This document shows positions 6,222-7,238 of a stretch of 7,238 bases of DNA, piece by piece. The notes under the pieces are model-generated. The model had not been told where the DNA came from. It searched no databases and was given only the letters and a program-made list of their open reading frames with translations. The stretch covers positions 1,146 to 8,383 of the forward strand of contig DLFX01000192.1 of the NCBI GenBank assembly GCA_002482405.1, in the 5' to 3' direction. Each line of letters opens with the position of its first letter. Positions within the stretch are counted from its first letter, which is position 1. The position numbers and the translations under genes are program-made. The stretch is from Firmicutes bacterium UBA7709 (GTDB taxonomy: Bacteria > Bacillota_A > Clostridia > Peptostreptococcales > Anaerovoracaceae).

Positions 6222-6239
6222 CGAGTTTCAATATATTTT
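6212..6239 (+). promoter_or_regulatory. Candidate hybrid promoter: IS-borne -35 with external -10
   Basis: TTGACA (6212-6217), inside the right repeat, is followed 16 bp later by TATTTT (6234-6239) in the flanking DNA. It would drive transcription toward glnS. The -35 is perfect and the -10 matches 4 of 6 bases. This is a common way for insertion sequences to activate neighbours, but no sequence evidence shows it is used. Confidence 0.35.
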
Positions 6240-6267
6240 TGCACATAATAATGACGCATGGTATAAT
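6239..6267 (+). promoter_or_regulatory. Likely native glnS promoter with extended -10
   Basis: A perfect TATAAT (6262-6267) is preceded by TG one base upstream (6259-6260), making an extended -10. The sequence 17 bp further up (TTGCAC, 6239-6244) is a weak -35, which extended -10 promoters tolerate. Transcription would begin near 6274, giving a leader of about 60 nt before the glnS ATG. Confidence 0.55.
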
Positions 6268-6336
6268 AATTCCAATGATTTCATGCGGCGGCGCCGTAAG
6301 GAAGAAGCAATATATTTTTTCAAGGAGGAAGGACGA

Positions 6337-7238
<902 letters not shown>

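Overview
The window looks like chromosomal DNA from an anaerobic Bacillota, probably class Clostridia. The evidence is strong AGGAGG-type ribosome binding sites, a PAS/AAA+/Fis sigma-54 activator of the clostridial style, an ISLre2-type insertion sequence, a bacterial glutaminyl-tRNA synthetase and moderate GC. This placement is inference; no rRNA or species marker is present. All genes lie on the + strand.

Positions 1-4490 hold an apparent self-contained catabolic module. It begins with the 3' part of a sigma-54-dependent activator gene (cut by the left edge). A 345-bp regulatory gap follows, containing three copies of an 18-bp dyad related to TGTAAA-N6-TTTACA and then a well-formed -24/-12 (sigma-54) promoter with GG at 1387-1388 and GC at 1399-1400. 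The promoter leads into a three-gene operon: an MFS transporter (1498-2706), a metal-dependent cyclase-family hydrolase (2765-3556) and a BKACE-family beta-keto acid cleavage enzyme (3590-4414). A GC-rich hairpin follows the last gene. The simplest reading is that the activator binds the dyads and turns on uptake of a small organic acid or cyclic compound. The hydrolase would open or deacylate it, and the BKACE would cleave a beta-keto acid with acetyl-CoA to give acetoacetate and an acyl-CoA. The substrate cannot be named from sequence; Trp at BKACE position 14 argues against 3-keto-5-aminohexanoate.

Positions 4519-6221 are an insertion sequence of about 1.7 kb with 24-bp imperfect terminal inverted repeats (18/24 matches) and one apparently intact 484-aa ISLre2/UPF0236-type transposase. 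I see no clear target-site duplication. Its right repeat carries an outward-facing TTGACA box.

Positions 6222-7238 hold a promoter with an extended -10 and the first 300 codons of glnS (glutaminyl-tRNA synthetase), cut by the right edge. The insertion sequence therefore sits between the catabolic operon and a housekeeping gene, immediately upstream of the housekeeping promoter.
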